A DNA stretch of 64,000 nucleotides from Hyposmocoma kahamanoa (taxonomy: Eukaryota > Arthropoda > Insecta > Lepidoptera > Cosmopterigidae), in assembly GCF_003589595.1 (NCBI RefSeq), contig NW_020654080.1, positions 4,600,347 to 4,664,346 of the forward strand, given 5' to 3'. How positions within the stretch are numbered: the first letter of the stretch is position 1; the number at the start of each line of letters is the position of its first letter. The translations under genes were made by a program, and so were the position numbers. The notes under the pieces are model-generated. The model saw only the letters and a program-made list of their open reading frames with translations. It searched no databases and had not been told where the DNA came from. Below, piece by piece: positions 1 through 10,001 of this stretch.

Positions 1-61
1 CTTTGACTTTGACTGGATTACTTAATCTGTCGGCAACATATCGACCAAATTATTACCCTTG

Positions 62-156
62 TATCGACGGTGGAAATTCGAAATATCCTAAGAGAGATTT
101 TGTCGTAAGGTCATTTTCCTTGCGACATCCCAAATTTCCATTTTCCACCGTCGATA
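62..156. repeat. Inverted repeat at window start
   Basis: The 15-mer TATCGACGGTGGAAA (62-76) recurs as its exact reverse complement at 142-156, with about 65 bp between. It could be the core of a small inverted-repeat element, but no outer ends or target duplication are visible. Confidence 0.5.
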
Positions 157-180
157 TGTGAATTTTAATAACTGTCCTTT

Positions 181-328
181 GACGACCTCCGTAGTCGAGT
201 GTCTTGCACACCGGTTTTCATGATGTCGCCATACTGAGGTCCTGGGTTCGATCCCCGGCCGGGTCAGTTAGAAAAAACTAACTTTTCTATATTGTTACGG
301 TCTGGTTGTTTATGGTACCGTCGTTTTT
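181..328 (+). mobile_element. S3 tRNA-headed SINE copy
   Basis: Starts with gacgacctccgtagtcg and carries a B-box-like gggttcgatcccc, followed by the family body (ttttctatattg, tctggttg). The same order recurs at 7113, 18180, 24432 and, reversed, at 52855. The tRNA likeness suggests Pol III-type promoter boxes; activity is not claimed. Confidence 0.6.
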
Positions 329-837
329 TTCTGATTTCCATAACACAAGTGCTTTAACTACTTACTTTGGGCTCAGAGCAACGTGTGAAATGTGATGATG
401 TCTAATATTTATTTATATCCTATTTAAGTATAAAAAGTTATCGACGAATTTCGTTCCTAGAATTATTAAACCACTCTTTGGAAAAGTGGTCAGTTTGGAG
501 ATGTGCCATATGGAAACCAAGTGTGCGCAGTCATTCTAGCCTCGTCGGTAGAACAACTGTAGGAGTAGTTTTGAAAGAAAATGAATGAAACTGAAAAGCA
601 GTGCACCGAATAAAATATCCAATAACCGACCACCTCTTGATTTCACGAGTTAGAACCATTTTATTTCTAAACTTTGTGTTCATAAGAACACATACAAGTT
701 AGTTCTTAAGAGAACACATTTGTACTTCTTCGTACTAATAGAAACTTGGACTTAATTTAACAGATGTACTTAAGTGGGTATTGTATTTTGTCCGGTGATC
801 CAAGGTATACTTATAGATTTAAACGCATAGCCTAACC
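329..837. other. No recognisable feature
   Basis: AT-rich DNA with frequent stops in all frames. The short motif of alternating gttcttaagagaac/agaacaca around 675-720 is a local duplication. I see nothing else. Confidence 0.5.
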
Positions 838-938
838 ATCATCATCATCAACTCATTTATACGTCCCACTGCTGGGCACGAGTCTCTTTTCAGACGAGGG
901 TTTAGGCCATAGTCCGCCACGCTGGCCCAATGCTGGTT
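838..938 (+). mobile_element. S4 repeat, 5' fragment
   Basis: Begins with a catcatcatcatcaac run, then tttatacgtcccactgctgg, gagtctcttttcagacgagg and ggccatagtccgccacgctgg, the same order as the fuller copies at 1309, 30161 and 43216. It is broken off near 938, where segment X joins. Confidence 0.7.
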
Positions 939-1302
939 ATCTGCGGGGAATCTGACATACGAATAAGCAGTTGAGTTCATCAATATGACGACATCATGTG
1001 TAATTTGTTTATACCCAAATCACACCAAAATTGAAAAGGCGTATTAAATCCGCCATGGCCCGTTAGAGCGGCGGATCATTGTGTTTGCACCTTTTGAACT
1101 TAACAAGATGCACAGAGAGATAGATAGAGAGCTTCTCTAGCCTGCCTACAAATCGTCAGGGTTGTCTAGATGTTGTTATGAGACGTTTTTGTACCTTTGT
1201 GTGTAGCTGCTTTTGCTATTGGTTTATGTCACATCACACATGTAACCGCAGGCGGCCTGCCACGTCCAGTTGACGCAAACTAACTAGCAGTAAGTTTATT
1301 AT
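939..1302 (+). repeat. Segment X, copy 1 (with La tail sliver)
   Basis: The first part (939-975) is a reversed sliver of the La LINE 3' tail (ggggaatctgacatacgaat). The rest (976-1302) matches 11283-12010 in reverse, with shared tracts such as ccgccatggcccgttagagc and gttgacgcaaactaact. Downstream an S4 copy follows in both loci. The function of X is unknown; a short gatagatagaga run lies inside it. Confidence 0.65.
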
Positions 1303-1308
1303 GGTCTT

Positions 1309-1605
1309 CATCATCATCAACCCTTTTATATGTACATCTTTTATATGCTGGGCATGGGTTTCCTTTCAAACGAGGGTTTAGGCCATAGCCCGCCACGCTG
1401 CCCAATGCGGGTTGGGGACTTCACACGTTTTCCGAGGGCTGTGAACCTTCTTCGTCCACGTCTAGGTTTCATCCGATGTTTTCATTCACTGAAAAAGCTC
1501 ATGGTAAATTTCAAATTAAATTTCACACATGATTTCCGAGAAACTCAGAGACCCTCTGCTTGCGAGGCAGTCAAACCATTAGGCTACCACGGCTTTTTTA
1601 GCATA
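1309..1605 (+). mobile_element. S4 repeat, nearly full copy
   Basis: Contains in order: catcatcatcaac, tgctgggcatgggtttcc, gtttaggccatagcccgcc, a ttggggacttcacacg block, gaaaaagctcatggtaaatt, and a reversed tRNA-like part ending aggctaccacggcttttt. The 100-codon ORF across it is fortuitous. This is a widespread SINE-like pattern in Lepidoptera as far as I know. Confidence 0.75.
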
Positions 1606-2360
1606 ATGGAAACGTGTCATCAATTCTGTTGACAAATCTTCTAAAATAGGTACACCCGACCCCACGGGCTAGTTACATACTCCATTCATTAGTATGACTC
1701 TTCAAATTGGTCGCATAATATATAATTATAAATATCTTCAAATAACATTTGCTGTTGCAAAACAAGACACCTTTGAAACAAAGCTTGATATCGCTGAATA
1801 TGACATTTTACTTATAAATTTGTGAAATGAAACAGTTGACGAGCGATCATCTTAGTAGCCCAAAAGTGATAATTTTCTTGAAACCGCTGATCATTGTAAT
1901 TCCATTGAGACTCCACTGAGATAATATTGCAATTATGATAATATTTGTTATTCCGCTAAAATCTATTGGCAGTTGAAGAAGAAGAAGTTGAATATCAATA
2001 GCGTGTCAGTGGAATGGCAGTCATGACATTCGTTCATTTCATCACATGCCTTACTAAAACTATTATGGAAATTACTATTAAACAACTTCAATTATTTTTA
2101 GTCAGTAATTTAGTCTTCAAATTAAATATATATAATATTAGTAGACGACATCATCGACGTTCCATCGACTCGCCATTGAAGAGCAGAATACAAAGAAATT
2201 GCAATGGCAATTGGATAGTAGCTCGATGGCTAGCTACTGACGTGCCATTACTTTGACATTTAGCAGAATACCAAACGTACAAAATCTTGTCACTGACACT
2301 ATCTACACACGACTGAGATGGTTTAAAATTAGCAAACTTGTGGGCCCAGGCACCTGGGAC
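1606..2360. other. No recognisable feature
   Basis: AT-rich, with only short ORFs without domains. A gaagaagaagaag run lies near 1975. I see no repeat family here that recurs in the window. Confidence 0.5.
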
Positions 2361-2764
2361 TTTCAAATTCAAATTCAAAATAATCTTTATTTCATAGGTA
2401 AGCATTATTACACTTGAAATCGTCACAATGTTTAAACTCTACCGCTCATTCGTAAGACTGAAGAAGAATGAGCAAGAAAGGGGTTGCTCTTTGTAAAGAA
2501 CATTTGTACGTATTCAACGTTTACAATATATTTTTTTTGTTTTGAAACATCGGAGATCGAGACTACCTCCATGAGCTAAATGGGTTACTACCACGGATTT
2601 TTGCCATCCAAGTACGCAGAAGTTGTATAATAAATAACCTTTAGTATAAAGTTTTTGTTTGACTATAGTTTTAAACCTCGTGAAAGGCAAATTTTGTATA
2701 TCAACCGGAATCTTGTTATAGAAGCGTATACATTGCCCTTGTATATACTTGCGTATACTTGTCA
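2361..2764 (-). pseudogene. La LINE: RT C-terminus and 3' tail
   Basis: On the minus strand the reading frame ends with residues CIRFYNKIPVDIQNLPF followed by an RFKTIVKQKLYTKGYL block. This C-terminal signature of jockey/CR1-group LINE reverse transcriptases recurs at 22461 (plus) and about 41340-41990 (minus). Downstream in LINE sense comes the family 3' UTR (gaatgagc...gagtttaa...ttacctatgaaataaag) and a (TTTGAA)n tail at about 2361-2380. The copy is severely 5' truncated; no palm motifs are present. B1 sequence abuts its upstream side at 2760. The exact clade is uncertain. Confidence 0.7.
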
Positions 2765-2885
2765 ACTTATACCTCAGGGTGGCGGGCTTAGTGTCAGTGC
2801 CCCTTAGAAATTTAAAGCTCTGAGTAGTAGTACAACTGCTTGCTGGACATGCGTGTTGCTTACCATCAGGGTAATAAAAATAAAA
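2760..2885 (+). mobile_element. B1 repeat fragment
   Basis: Matches the second half of B1: gtcaacttatacctcaggg, cagtgccccttag, atttaaagctctgag and gcttaccatcagg, in that order. It ends in an A-rich stretch (aataaaaataaaaaa). It lies directly against the La fragment. Confidence 0.65.
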
Positions 2886-2989
2886 AACGATGTCCAAGGC
2901 GCGGCACTCGATTCTATGAAAGGATGGTTTACATTAATATTAGACATAACTTGTGACCATGTGATATCCTTCCATTCCTGATTCATGAT

Positions 2990-3600
2990 ATCCACCATTT
3001 TATCACCTTTTCTCTGGTTCCTGGCTGCTTGTTTTCAAGTTTTGAATCGTTCTTTAATTCCTTTGCATCGCCATTTTCATTTTGTTTCGTTTTTCTGTAG
3101 CAAGCAGTGCAGCTCGTCTAATTTTGATCCCTTTTACCAGTTCCGAACATTGACTTACAATTATATGGACGTCGGGTCCGCGCTAAAAAGTGTCCGAACT
3201 TATAGGGCGTTAAAATTGTATACAGAGCGTCATTCACGCTTTAGTCTTCGTTTGTTCGACTGACAGCGAAGCAAGCAAAATTAGACAGTACTGCGATGAC
3301 ATTACAATTTAAATTTAACGTTTTAGCTTTTTCATATTCCTTTACATGTCACTACGTTTAAATAGGTTGACTTGGGACATTTTTTTCGTGGTTTTTGTAT
3401 TAGACCCGTCGTCCATTTATTTGTAAGTCAATGGTTCCGAACCTAACATCATGTCCCAATTGTAATACCAATCTAACCTAGTAATATTGTATAACTCGGA
3501 CCTTTCAGGATAAGTCTGTCTCACGTTTTTAGTACCTAAGTAGGGAGTGTTTTGTAGCGTTGTGCCTGTTTTTTATACACTTTTCTTGTTAGAACCATTT
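2990..3600 (+). repeat. Segment Y carrying an M1 MITE
   Basis: 2990-3139 (ttttgaatcgttctttaatt, cgccattttcattttgtttc) recurs on the minus strand at about 47395-47560 and more distantly at 42830-43040. After the inserted M1 (3148-3433) the segment resumes with cctaacatc, taacctag and agggagtgtttt, as in the 42830 copy. Y is a repeat of unknown class. Confidence 0.55.
3148..3433 (+). mobile_element. M1 MITE, 286 bp, hAT-like
   Basis: Ends are inverted: CATTGACTTACAA(T/A)TA... at the left and its complement ...TTGTAAGTCAATG at the right, matching over about 24 bp with two differences. The element is flanked by the perfect 8-bp duplication GTTCCGAA (3140-3147 and 3434-3441). It has no coding capacity. 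An 8-bp target duplication is the hallmark of hAT transposition, so a hAT transposase acting in trans is inferred. Related copies: 19496, 36403, 37507 and 62809. Confidence 0.88.
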
Positions 3601-4584
3601 TCTTCTGACTTTACTTATGGAATAAATATCTTATTTTATTGCCGTGATCCTACCATTAGCGGTTTACACACTAGTTGATCTCAGTCAGCCAAATGGTAGG
3701 CCAAATTATGTTTGTGACGGAGAAATTTATTTTTTCATGTATTTTTCTGACTCGTACAGTTCGTAGGTTCTTAGTTTTACACGATCGCTACATATTAGAA
3801 ATAAAATTATAAATAATGAACATTATTATTATTTTTAACTATTTCTTGACTACTATCTCAGGCTTGTAAAAGGCCGAAATTTTAGATCTATTAAGTCTTA
3901 GAGTTTGTCATTATTTAGTTTGATTGATTGATTGATTGATTTAATTTTTATTTTCAAAGACAAAAACATTTAGTCTTCACACTCTTAAACCTACATAGGT
4001 TTGTCTGAGTGTTGCAACTTCTCTTAAACAAACTACTCTTATAAAACACGAATTAATAATAAAATAGACACGAAGTTAGTTCCTACATGTTTTATTGCCA
4101 CTTATAAATATTAACTTATTTTAGCTAGAACATTGTTGCTCATCTACAGAGTGAAAGCCTGGTGATCTGTAGGTAACACAAGTTTTTTCTTAATCTATCT
4201 CGGGCACCAGTCTCTCGCAAACCAGCATGTCCGATTTCATTTTCTTCTATTATTCCTTTTATTTCTAAACCTGTTTTTGGGTTGTCTATCAGCGATCCGA
4301 AATGACACTTTCCAAAAGTAACGTTTGCCCGGATTTTCATTACCTCGAAAGTAATTTTGAGAGCAAAATGTTTTTTTTCTTTTTAACCTTACCTAACCGA
4401 ACCTAATCGAGTCTTCGCGATAAACATCCAACATATCCTGAAAGAACAACGGTTTCGTTATAATTCGGTTTTCGTTGTAAAGAAAATTCGAACAAACGCT
4501 ATTTCAGAAAAAAGTACATTTTGTGATAGGTTACCCTGATTTTGTGATGAGAAAAAGTAAAACAATATTTCATTCAATGAAATT
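3601..4584. other. No gene; (GATT)n microsatellite
   Basis: AT-rich. The only structure I see is a gattgattgattgattgatt run at about 3921-3941. Short ORFs here lack recognisable motifs. Confidence 0.5.
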
Positions 4585-4985
4585 TTTATTGAATTGATAT
4601 TCAATTATTTTTTGTGAAATTACTCCACTAGTTTGTTATAATTATTAATACAAAGATCGAACACTCAGAAATAACACATAAAAAAAAAAATCCTTCGAGC
4701 CGATCGGATTCGAACGTCGACGTCTTCTTGCATACCGTGCCAGACGCTATACCAACTAAGCCACGGAACGACAACTAAAAAGTCGTTGAAAGATCAAGTA
4801 CAAAGACACGACGCAAGCACATAGAAAAATTCGTGAGGTCCGTTGGTTCGTTCCGTGGCTTAGTTGGTATAGCGTCTGGCACGGTATGCAAGAAGACGTC
4901 GGTTCGAATCCGGCCGGATCGAAGGCATTTTTTCTGAGTGTTTTTTCTGAGTGTTCGATCTTTGTATTAATAATTATAACAAAAT
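4585..4985. mobile_element. S2 SINE as a head-to-head inverted duplication
   Basis: The left half (about 4585-4800) is S2 on the minus strand and the right half (about 4800-4985) is S2 on the plus strand. Tail arms 4635-4671 and 4944-4980 are perfectly complementary (37 nt). The tRNA-like heads (4691-4770 and 4849-4925) are almost identical and share variants not seen in other S2 copies (tatgcaagaag, ttggtatagcg). The heads carry an A-box-like tggcttagttgg and a B-box-like ggttcgaatcc. The shared variants argue that one arm was copied from the other. Confidence 0.85.
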
Positions 4986-5468
4986 ATTTCATTTCTTAAA
5001 TATAGTTTAGTTACCAACTCGATGAATTATTTATAAAGAAATAAAGTAGCATAATTATATTTATTTATACAGGGTTATTTGTAAAATACTAACAACCTCT
5101 CAGGACTACAACATCATAAACAACAACTTTTGTTCCCTGATTTTCATTAATTCATCAGATTCTACTTTCATACAAAAATAAAGATATTTAAATAGATTGC
5201 TCTGAACGGCGAAAAATCTATGCAAAACAGAGAAAGCACTAAAATGATTTTTATGGATGACAGCACGCGGGAAGCGTTGCTGAACAACTTACTACCGAAT
5301 ACAAATCTAAAGTGTCATATAGCACAACAAAAACTTAAATGTAAAGTTTTGGTAAATTTGCGACTTGAGTATTTATTCACTTTTTTATTCCCCATGTCTT
5401 CCACCTGTGCGCGATCTCTCATTCTCATCTCTATAATAAATATCTCACGTTTCGAATCCGGCATTGTT
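4986..5468. other. No recognisable feature
   Basis: AT-rich with an 83-codon ORF (5220-5471) that shows no domain. Nothing recurs elsewhere in the window. Confidence 0.45.
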
Positions 5469-5470
5469 TA

Positions 5471-5914
5471 GGCTCGACTCACACTGGCGCAGAGTCGAAG
5501 TCATGTTTTTCGCCTATAGCATATTCATCTCTATTTTCCCATTATTAAGATACAACTTTGTGTTATGCAAATATGGAGTCGCGCGTCGACGCTTGGTTAA
5601 AGTCGCGTAGTTTCGCGTGTCGCCGTGCGTACTCGCGCGCAGTGACGCGTCTGACGCTGACCGCACCAGACGTAGCACAGTGCCGAACTGCGACAAGACG
5701 AGTGCACGATACTTTTCCCACTTCAGCTTCTGATATAAGAGCAATTATAATAAAATCTATATCAACCATTGAATACTGTCGAGCACGAGCGTCATTTACG
5801 AATGTTCAAAAGTCTCTGAACTGGTCCAGCACTGTGAGCCGGGCGCGCTAATGCGAGTGTTGAAAAACATGACGCAACGCGACGCTTCGGCAATGCGCCA
5901 GTGTGAGTTGAGCC
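5471..5914. mobile_element. M3 MITE, 444 bp, TA target
   Basis: Terminal inverted repeats: GGCTCGACTCACACTGGCGC at the left and the complement of GGCTCAACTCACACTGGCGC at the right. Both ends also share a subterminal catg(t/a) tract beside gtttttc/gaaaaac. TA flanks both ends (5469-5470, 5915-5916). The interior is CpG-rich; overlapping ORFs on both strands are by-products of that. The TA duplication fits Tc1/mariner; a TTA/TAA pair is an alternative reading. Confidence 0.75.
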
Positions 5915-5916
5915 TA

Positions 5917-6418
5917 ATTATGCCATACATAACACTCGCCATAAATTGTGGTTTATGATGTTGATAATATAGTCCTGACAGGCTGTTAGCATTTAAAACA
6001 ACCCTATACATTAGATGACTGCATCACTTCGCTTTAATTGCATAAGAAAAATAATTCATTTACATGAGTACTGTTTAAAGACTTGAATGATATGCCAACA
6101 ATATTCTAAAATAGCAACCGACATTTAGAATTTACAACAGACATGCTAAATTAACACTGCAATGAGAGGAGTGACAGACAGACGGACGGATGATCAATTA
6201 TCCCCCACCTAGAAGTGACACCACATGAATGACACGTGCGACATCAAGTAACGGTTAGGTAAAAATAATTCACCGTTATAAGTTTTTTCTTGATGGTTAA
6301 GGGGGTCACTACACGTATTAATGTGGAATCGGCTTAAGCTGGTCAAAAAGGCTTTATATTCAAGCTTAGTGATTGTTTTTTTTTTGTTTCTTACTTTTGT
6401 TTGATTTGTGTTTTGTAC
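5917..6418. other. No recognisable feature
   Basis: No repeat copy or coding signal seen. A gacagacagacggacgg run lies near 6173-6189. Confidence 0.45.
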
Positions 6419-6605
6419 TGCGCTCGTCACCTCGACACATAAGTTGACAAGTCCCATGTGCCTGTAATTTCACCAGCATTAATTACCCTTCAAAACCAGA
6501 AAGCAGTAATGCCCACGAGCTCACATTACTGCTTAGCGGTAGAAATAGGTAAGGTGGTTGGACTTCTCTGGACGAAATCTTTCACAACTGGGTTCTACTG
6601 CTAAA
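6419..6605 (-). mobile_element. B1 repeat, interrupted 5' half
   Basis: Carries gacaagtcccatgtgcctg, taatttcaccagca, acattactgctta and ttctactgcta of B1. Its middle (about 6245-6418) does not match other copies, so the copy is either truncated or interrupted. Confidence 0.65.
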
Positions 6606-7112
6606 AATAATTTCATTGATTGATTGATTTACGTCGAAGCGATTAGAGCGAGAAAGTCGTTACGCTTTTCGATTCCGCTCGAATCGCCGCGGTTTTTTTC
6701 TCCGCTCTTATTACATGGATGAATAGTTTATTCTGGCCGGCTTAATCCGATTCTGTGTCGACAAGTGTGATGACACTCCAAGTTGAGGGCTTTTCCTTTG
6801 AATTTGTGATTCGCTATTGAATGAAAGACTGAAAATAGCGATAGACTTTGTTGACAAAAATTTCTACGAAACGATTCCCATGAGGTTACATTCTGTTCTC
6901 ATATTTCAAAGGGGTAGTTTAAAATTGAAATGCCATACTACTATATAGACATCGATTGATTTTATTGTTTGAATGTTCCTTTTTCTATGGGGACTTATCT
7001 CATGTTACAAAACATTTATTTTCCTTTTCCAAGGAGCATGGATCAAGTGTCATAATATGATTTCATGTGATAAAGTTACAGTTACAATATTTATGGTAAT
7101 TCTTTTTAGTAT
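6606..7112. other. No recognisable feature
   Basis: A gattgattgattta run near 6616 and a GC-richer patch (gcgattagagcg, gaatcgccgcgg) at about 6640-6700. No gene seen. Confidence 0.45.
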
Positions 7113-7300
7113 GTCGACTTCGGTAGCCTAACAGTGTACATTATGGGCGGAGGTCCCTGGTTCGATTCCCGACAGGTCGAATTTGGAAAATGAACTTTTC
7201 TAAATTGGTTCTGATCTGAGTGTCTGGAAGTTTCCCAGAGTGAATTCCGTTACTCTGGTACTCATAATACAGGGAATTCCCTAGTTTGAGATTAGGCAAT
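7113..7300 (+). mobile_element. S3 SINE copy
   Basis: Head gtcgacttcggtagccta with B-box-like tggttcgattccc, body tttctaaattggttctgat and tctgagtgtctgg, tail aatacagggaattccctag. The same body and tail occur at 18180-18290. Confidence 0.7.
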
Positions 7301-7590
7301 TGGTGTGGTCGTCTGGCACATATAATTTCGACTCATCCGTAGAACGAAGATCTATGTGCAAGACTACTTGTTTGCAAGACATAGAACATTCCGTTCGTTC
7401 TTCTTAACTGTGGAAGTCAGATCGACCATTATTCGATTTTATATTTCCGAAACGAAATAAGATATATAAATTCTCAAAACACCTTTACATAGGTCTTAGT
7501 TTGTATAACGAAATTATTCTCGTAACGCACTTATTCTCTTTTTAATAATAATCACATCGGACTTTGTTCTTCGGATGAATCGATTTTTTT

Positions 7591-8003
7591 TAACGCACAC
7601 ATCAGCGTTAGGAAAACGGGTGGCCCTGTATCGCGGGTGCCATGGACACACATAGACAACCACAAATTACACCCAAACTTGCGAGATAAGTAAATGTAGG
7701 CCAGACAAGCCAGAAGAGCCCGCTGGTCTCACTAGGGGATCAGGCGAGCAGCGAACTGCCTTCGCCTTCTCCCTGTACGTCTGCGCCGGAGCGGGTGCGC
7801 GTCTGCCGCGTCCTCGCGCACCCGCTCCGCGGCCTCCTTTTTCGACATAACCTCTGCGCAAAAGGAGGCCACCGCCTCCTAGGACTCCTCGCTATCGAGC
7901 ATGGCGGCAACCACGCTCGGCAGCGAGAGGTCCTGCCCTAATCGAACCCAGGACCTAGCGTGGCAGACCAGCGTGGTAACCGTTCGGCCACGGAGGCAGT
8001 TCC
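7591..8003 (-). mobile_element. S1 tRNA head joined to R1-like LINE 3' end
   Basis: Read on the minus strand: an S1 tRNA-like head (8003-7940; cgtggccgaacggttacc, B-box gggttcgatta), then an R1-type LINE ORF2 C-terminus (7938-7732), then a 3' part (about 7705-7591: tggcctacatttac, tgggtgtaatttgtgg, ccatggcacccgcg) that equals the tail of ordinary S1 copies. Either an LINE 3' end recombined with an S1 head, or this is a chimera formed during reverse transcription. Confidence 0.7.
7732..7938 (-). pseudogene. R1-like LINE ORF2 C-terminal remnant (Le)
   Basis: One frame of 69 codons reads LPSVVAAMLDSEES, an internal TAG (7879-7881), then EAVASFCAEVMSKKEA, an acidic EDAADAHP and RRRRTGRRRRQFAA before a TAG at 7732-7734. 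An acidic helix followed by an arginine cluster and a near-terminal stop is the C-terminal pattern of R1-clade ORF2 proteins (known family knowledge; I could not align it). The internal TAG stands where a tryptophan codon would fit. Endonuclease and RT domains are absent. The overlapping minus-strand ORF 7667-7861 is a shadow in another frame. Confidence 0.6.
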
Positions 8004-8180
8004 TAATCATCAATCAATCAATCAAATTTAAAATAAATACAGATGTTTATTTACAAAGAGCAACCCCTAGAGTTTCTTACTCATTCTTCTCAAGGCAAAC
8101 TGATTAAGAATGAGCCATAGAGTTTAATCAAGTAGTCAATTTAAAGCGTAATTTGCTTACATATGAATTAAAGTTTATTT
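8004..8180 (+). mobile_element. La LINE 3' tail
   Basis: Plus-strand tail sequence of the La family: ttacaaagagcaacccctag, ctcattcttctc and gcgtaatttgcttac. It starts beside an (aatc)n run at about 8008-8022. No coding part remains. Confidence 0.55.
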
Positions 8181-8200
8181 GACTTACACTTTCAAAGATT

Positions 8201-8490
8201 GTTTTTATGATACGAAGTGATGGGATGAGCAACAAAACTACCTGACGCCTCTCCATAACAGTTGCAGTGCCTCTCAGAGCTTTATCAAAAGCAAAGATCT
8301 GAGGTTCACTGACGCTGCGTCCGTCACCCTGAGACATAAGTTGAAAAGTCCCATGTGCCTGTAATTTCACCAGCACCCGTGCCCTTCAAAACCGGAACGC
8401 AGTAATACTCGCATTACTGCTTGGTGGTAGAAATAGGTAAGGTGGCAGTACTTCCCTGGATGAACTCTTTCACAAGGAGCTCTACTGCTA
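8201..8490 (-). mobile_element. B1 repeat, nearly full copy
   Basis: From the A-rich end (ttttatgatacgaagtga) through cgtcaccctgagacata, gtcccatgtgcctgtaattt, the gcattactgc part and acttccctgga to ggagctctactgcta. Length is about 290 bp, as in other complete copies. Confidence 0.8.
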
Positions 8491-8505
8491 GCTGCATGTG
8501 GAAGA

Positions 8506-8628
8506 AGGTTGATAACCTTAGGAAAATGTATCACCAACTTGCAGTAGATCAGCGTAGCGGATTATGGCCTAACTTAAACCTCAGAGCAAACCCGTGCCCA
8601 GCAGTGGAACGTACAACAGGTTGATAAT
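8506..8628 (-). mobile_element. S4 repeat, 5' fragment
   Basis: Reversed S4: agcggattatggcctaac, acccgtgcccagcagtgg and a following caacaggttgat. Only the first third of the repeat is present. Confidence 0.6.
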
Positions 8629-8791
8629 GAATCTAGTTTTAAATAACCATTCGAACTTAACAAGATCAAATTACGTTAATTTACTATCATCACAGTAAAT
8701 TATGCATATTTAAGAACAAACACGTGTTGTTGAAAAAAAACCTGCGTTAAAAATTTATTACAAAAAATACCAGCGGTCAATGACCTACCTA

Positions 8792-8958
8792 CTTTTTTTA
8801 TGATAATCGACCAGGTGTTAGGCGACACGCCTATCCATAGTAGTTGTAGTGCCACTCAGAGCTTTAAATCGCATTGATGACACGCCTGTCACCCTGATAC
8901 ATAAATCCCATGTGCCTATAATTTCACTAGCACCCTTGCCCTTTAAAACCGCAGTAAT
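8792..8958 (-). mobile_element. B1 repeat, partial
   Basis: Includes ttttttatgataatcgac, gcgacacgcctatccata, gtcaccctgatacataa and cctataatttcactagcacc, ending at gcagtaat. The 5' third is missing; S2 abuts. Confidence 0.7.
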
Positions 8959-8959
8959 C

Positions 8960-9137
8960 TTCCGAACTCGAAACGAATCGAACCGACGTCTTCTAGTAAA
9001 TCGTGCCAGACGCTATGCCAACTAAGCCACGGAACTAACCAGCGGGCTATGCTTCTACGAGTATATGCTTGTGGGATCTTTGTATTTGGTTTTTCAACGA
9101 CTTTTTAGCCGTAGCTCCATCTATAAGAAATTTATGA
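8960..9137 (-). mobile_element. S2 SINE, head and 5' part
   Basis: Reversed head: aatcgaaccgacgtcttcta, gccagacgctatgccaacta, agccacggaac, then tttttcaacgactttttagc and gctccatctataagaaattt. The tail (ttataattattaata block) is missing. It sits between two B1 fragments. Confidence 0.75.
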
Positions 9138-9145
9138 ATTTACAA

Positions 9146-9385
9146 GTTTTTTTTAATTATACCTATCAAGTGACGGGACAAACAGGTCGTACGCCAGGTG
9201 GTAAGCGATACGCTTACCCATAAGAGTTGTAGAGCTTTAAATCGCAAAGAATAAAAGGGAGGCTCTGCCACTACGCCCCTTACCCTGAGATATAAGTTGT
9301 CAAGTCCCATGTGCCCGTAATTTCACCAACACCCTTACCTTTTAAATCCGGAACGGCGTAATGCCGACATTATCGCTTGGCGCCT
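9146..9385 (-). mobile_element. B1 repeat, partial
   Basis: tatcaagtgacgggacaaac, gtacgccaggtggtaagcg, gcccatgtgcccgtaattt-type sequence and ggaacggcgtaatgcc in order; it breaks off at cgcttggcgcctga. Confidence 0.75.
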
Positions 9386-9726
9386 GAAACAATTAAACGA
9401 GTTTGTGTACCGAGGGTGAGAAAAGTTTTAGAGGACAATCAGTAGATACAATTTAAAAGTGATATTGACAGGCTATCTTCGCCTTCATGCGGCTGTTCTC
9501 CAGATTACCATTAAACAGGTTTCACATACCGGATGTTAAAAAAAATATGTATGAAATTTCGTGACGCGACTATTCCCGCGATAATGAGTAACTTTCTCTA
9601 CAGAACTCATATTGAATTTATGAACTAAAACAAACAAAAAACTCCATACAAATTGTCCGATTATGTTATAGTTTTTTTTGATATTGGAAGAAAATAACAA
9701 AATGGCGAACTGTAAGTATATGGGTT

Positions 9727-10001
9727 TCTTTTTTTTATGATACTAAGTAACGGACAAGTCGTGCGCCTGGTGGTAAGCGATACGCCTGTCCATAACAATT
9801 GCAGTGCCGCTCCAATGGCACTAACATTGCGCCGGCACCCTGAGACATAAGTTGAAAAGTCCCATGTGCCTGTTATTTCACCAGCACCCTTATCTTTCAA
9901 CACCGGAACGCAGTAATGCTCAATTACTACTTAGCGGCAGAAATGGATAATGTGACAGTACTTCCCTGGACGAACTCTTTCACAAGGAGCTCTACTGCTA
10001 C
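9727..10001 (-). mobile_element. B1 repeat, internally deleted
   Basis: Both ends are present (tttatgatactaagtaacgg and ggagctctactgcta), but the block containing gctttaaatcgcaaagatct is shortened. Just downstream gaggatatcctctactgcta repeats the terminal tctactgcta. Confidence 0.8.

Noticed and set aside
3000..3263. 92-codon ORF 2985-3263
   Set aside because: It runs from segment Y into the M1 MITE, so it is created by the insertion.
4849..4925. A functional tRNA gene (good A-box and B-box, tRNA-like arms)
   Set aside because: It is the head of the S2 SINE: the same sequence with body and tail recurs many times, and no complete acceptor stem can be drawn at both ends.
5558..5851. Overlapping plus and minus ORFs at 5514-5851
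   Set aside because: They are within the CpG-rich interior of the M3 MITE, where stop codons are rare by composition.
7667..7861. 64-codon minus ORF rich in Gly, Arg and Ala
   Set aside because: It is the wrong frame of the R1-like fragment; the frame with DSEES and the Arg cluster explains the sequence.
7790..7870. GC-rich hairpins (ggagcgggtgcgcg and ggcctcctttt with their complements) as a separate element
   Set aside because: They lie inside the readable R1-like ORF2 frame and can be explained by codon use there.
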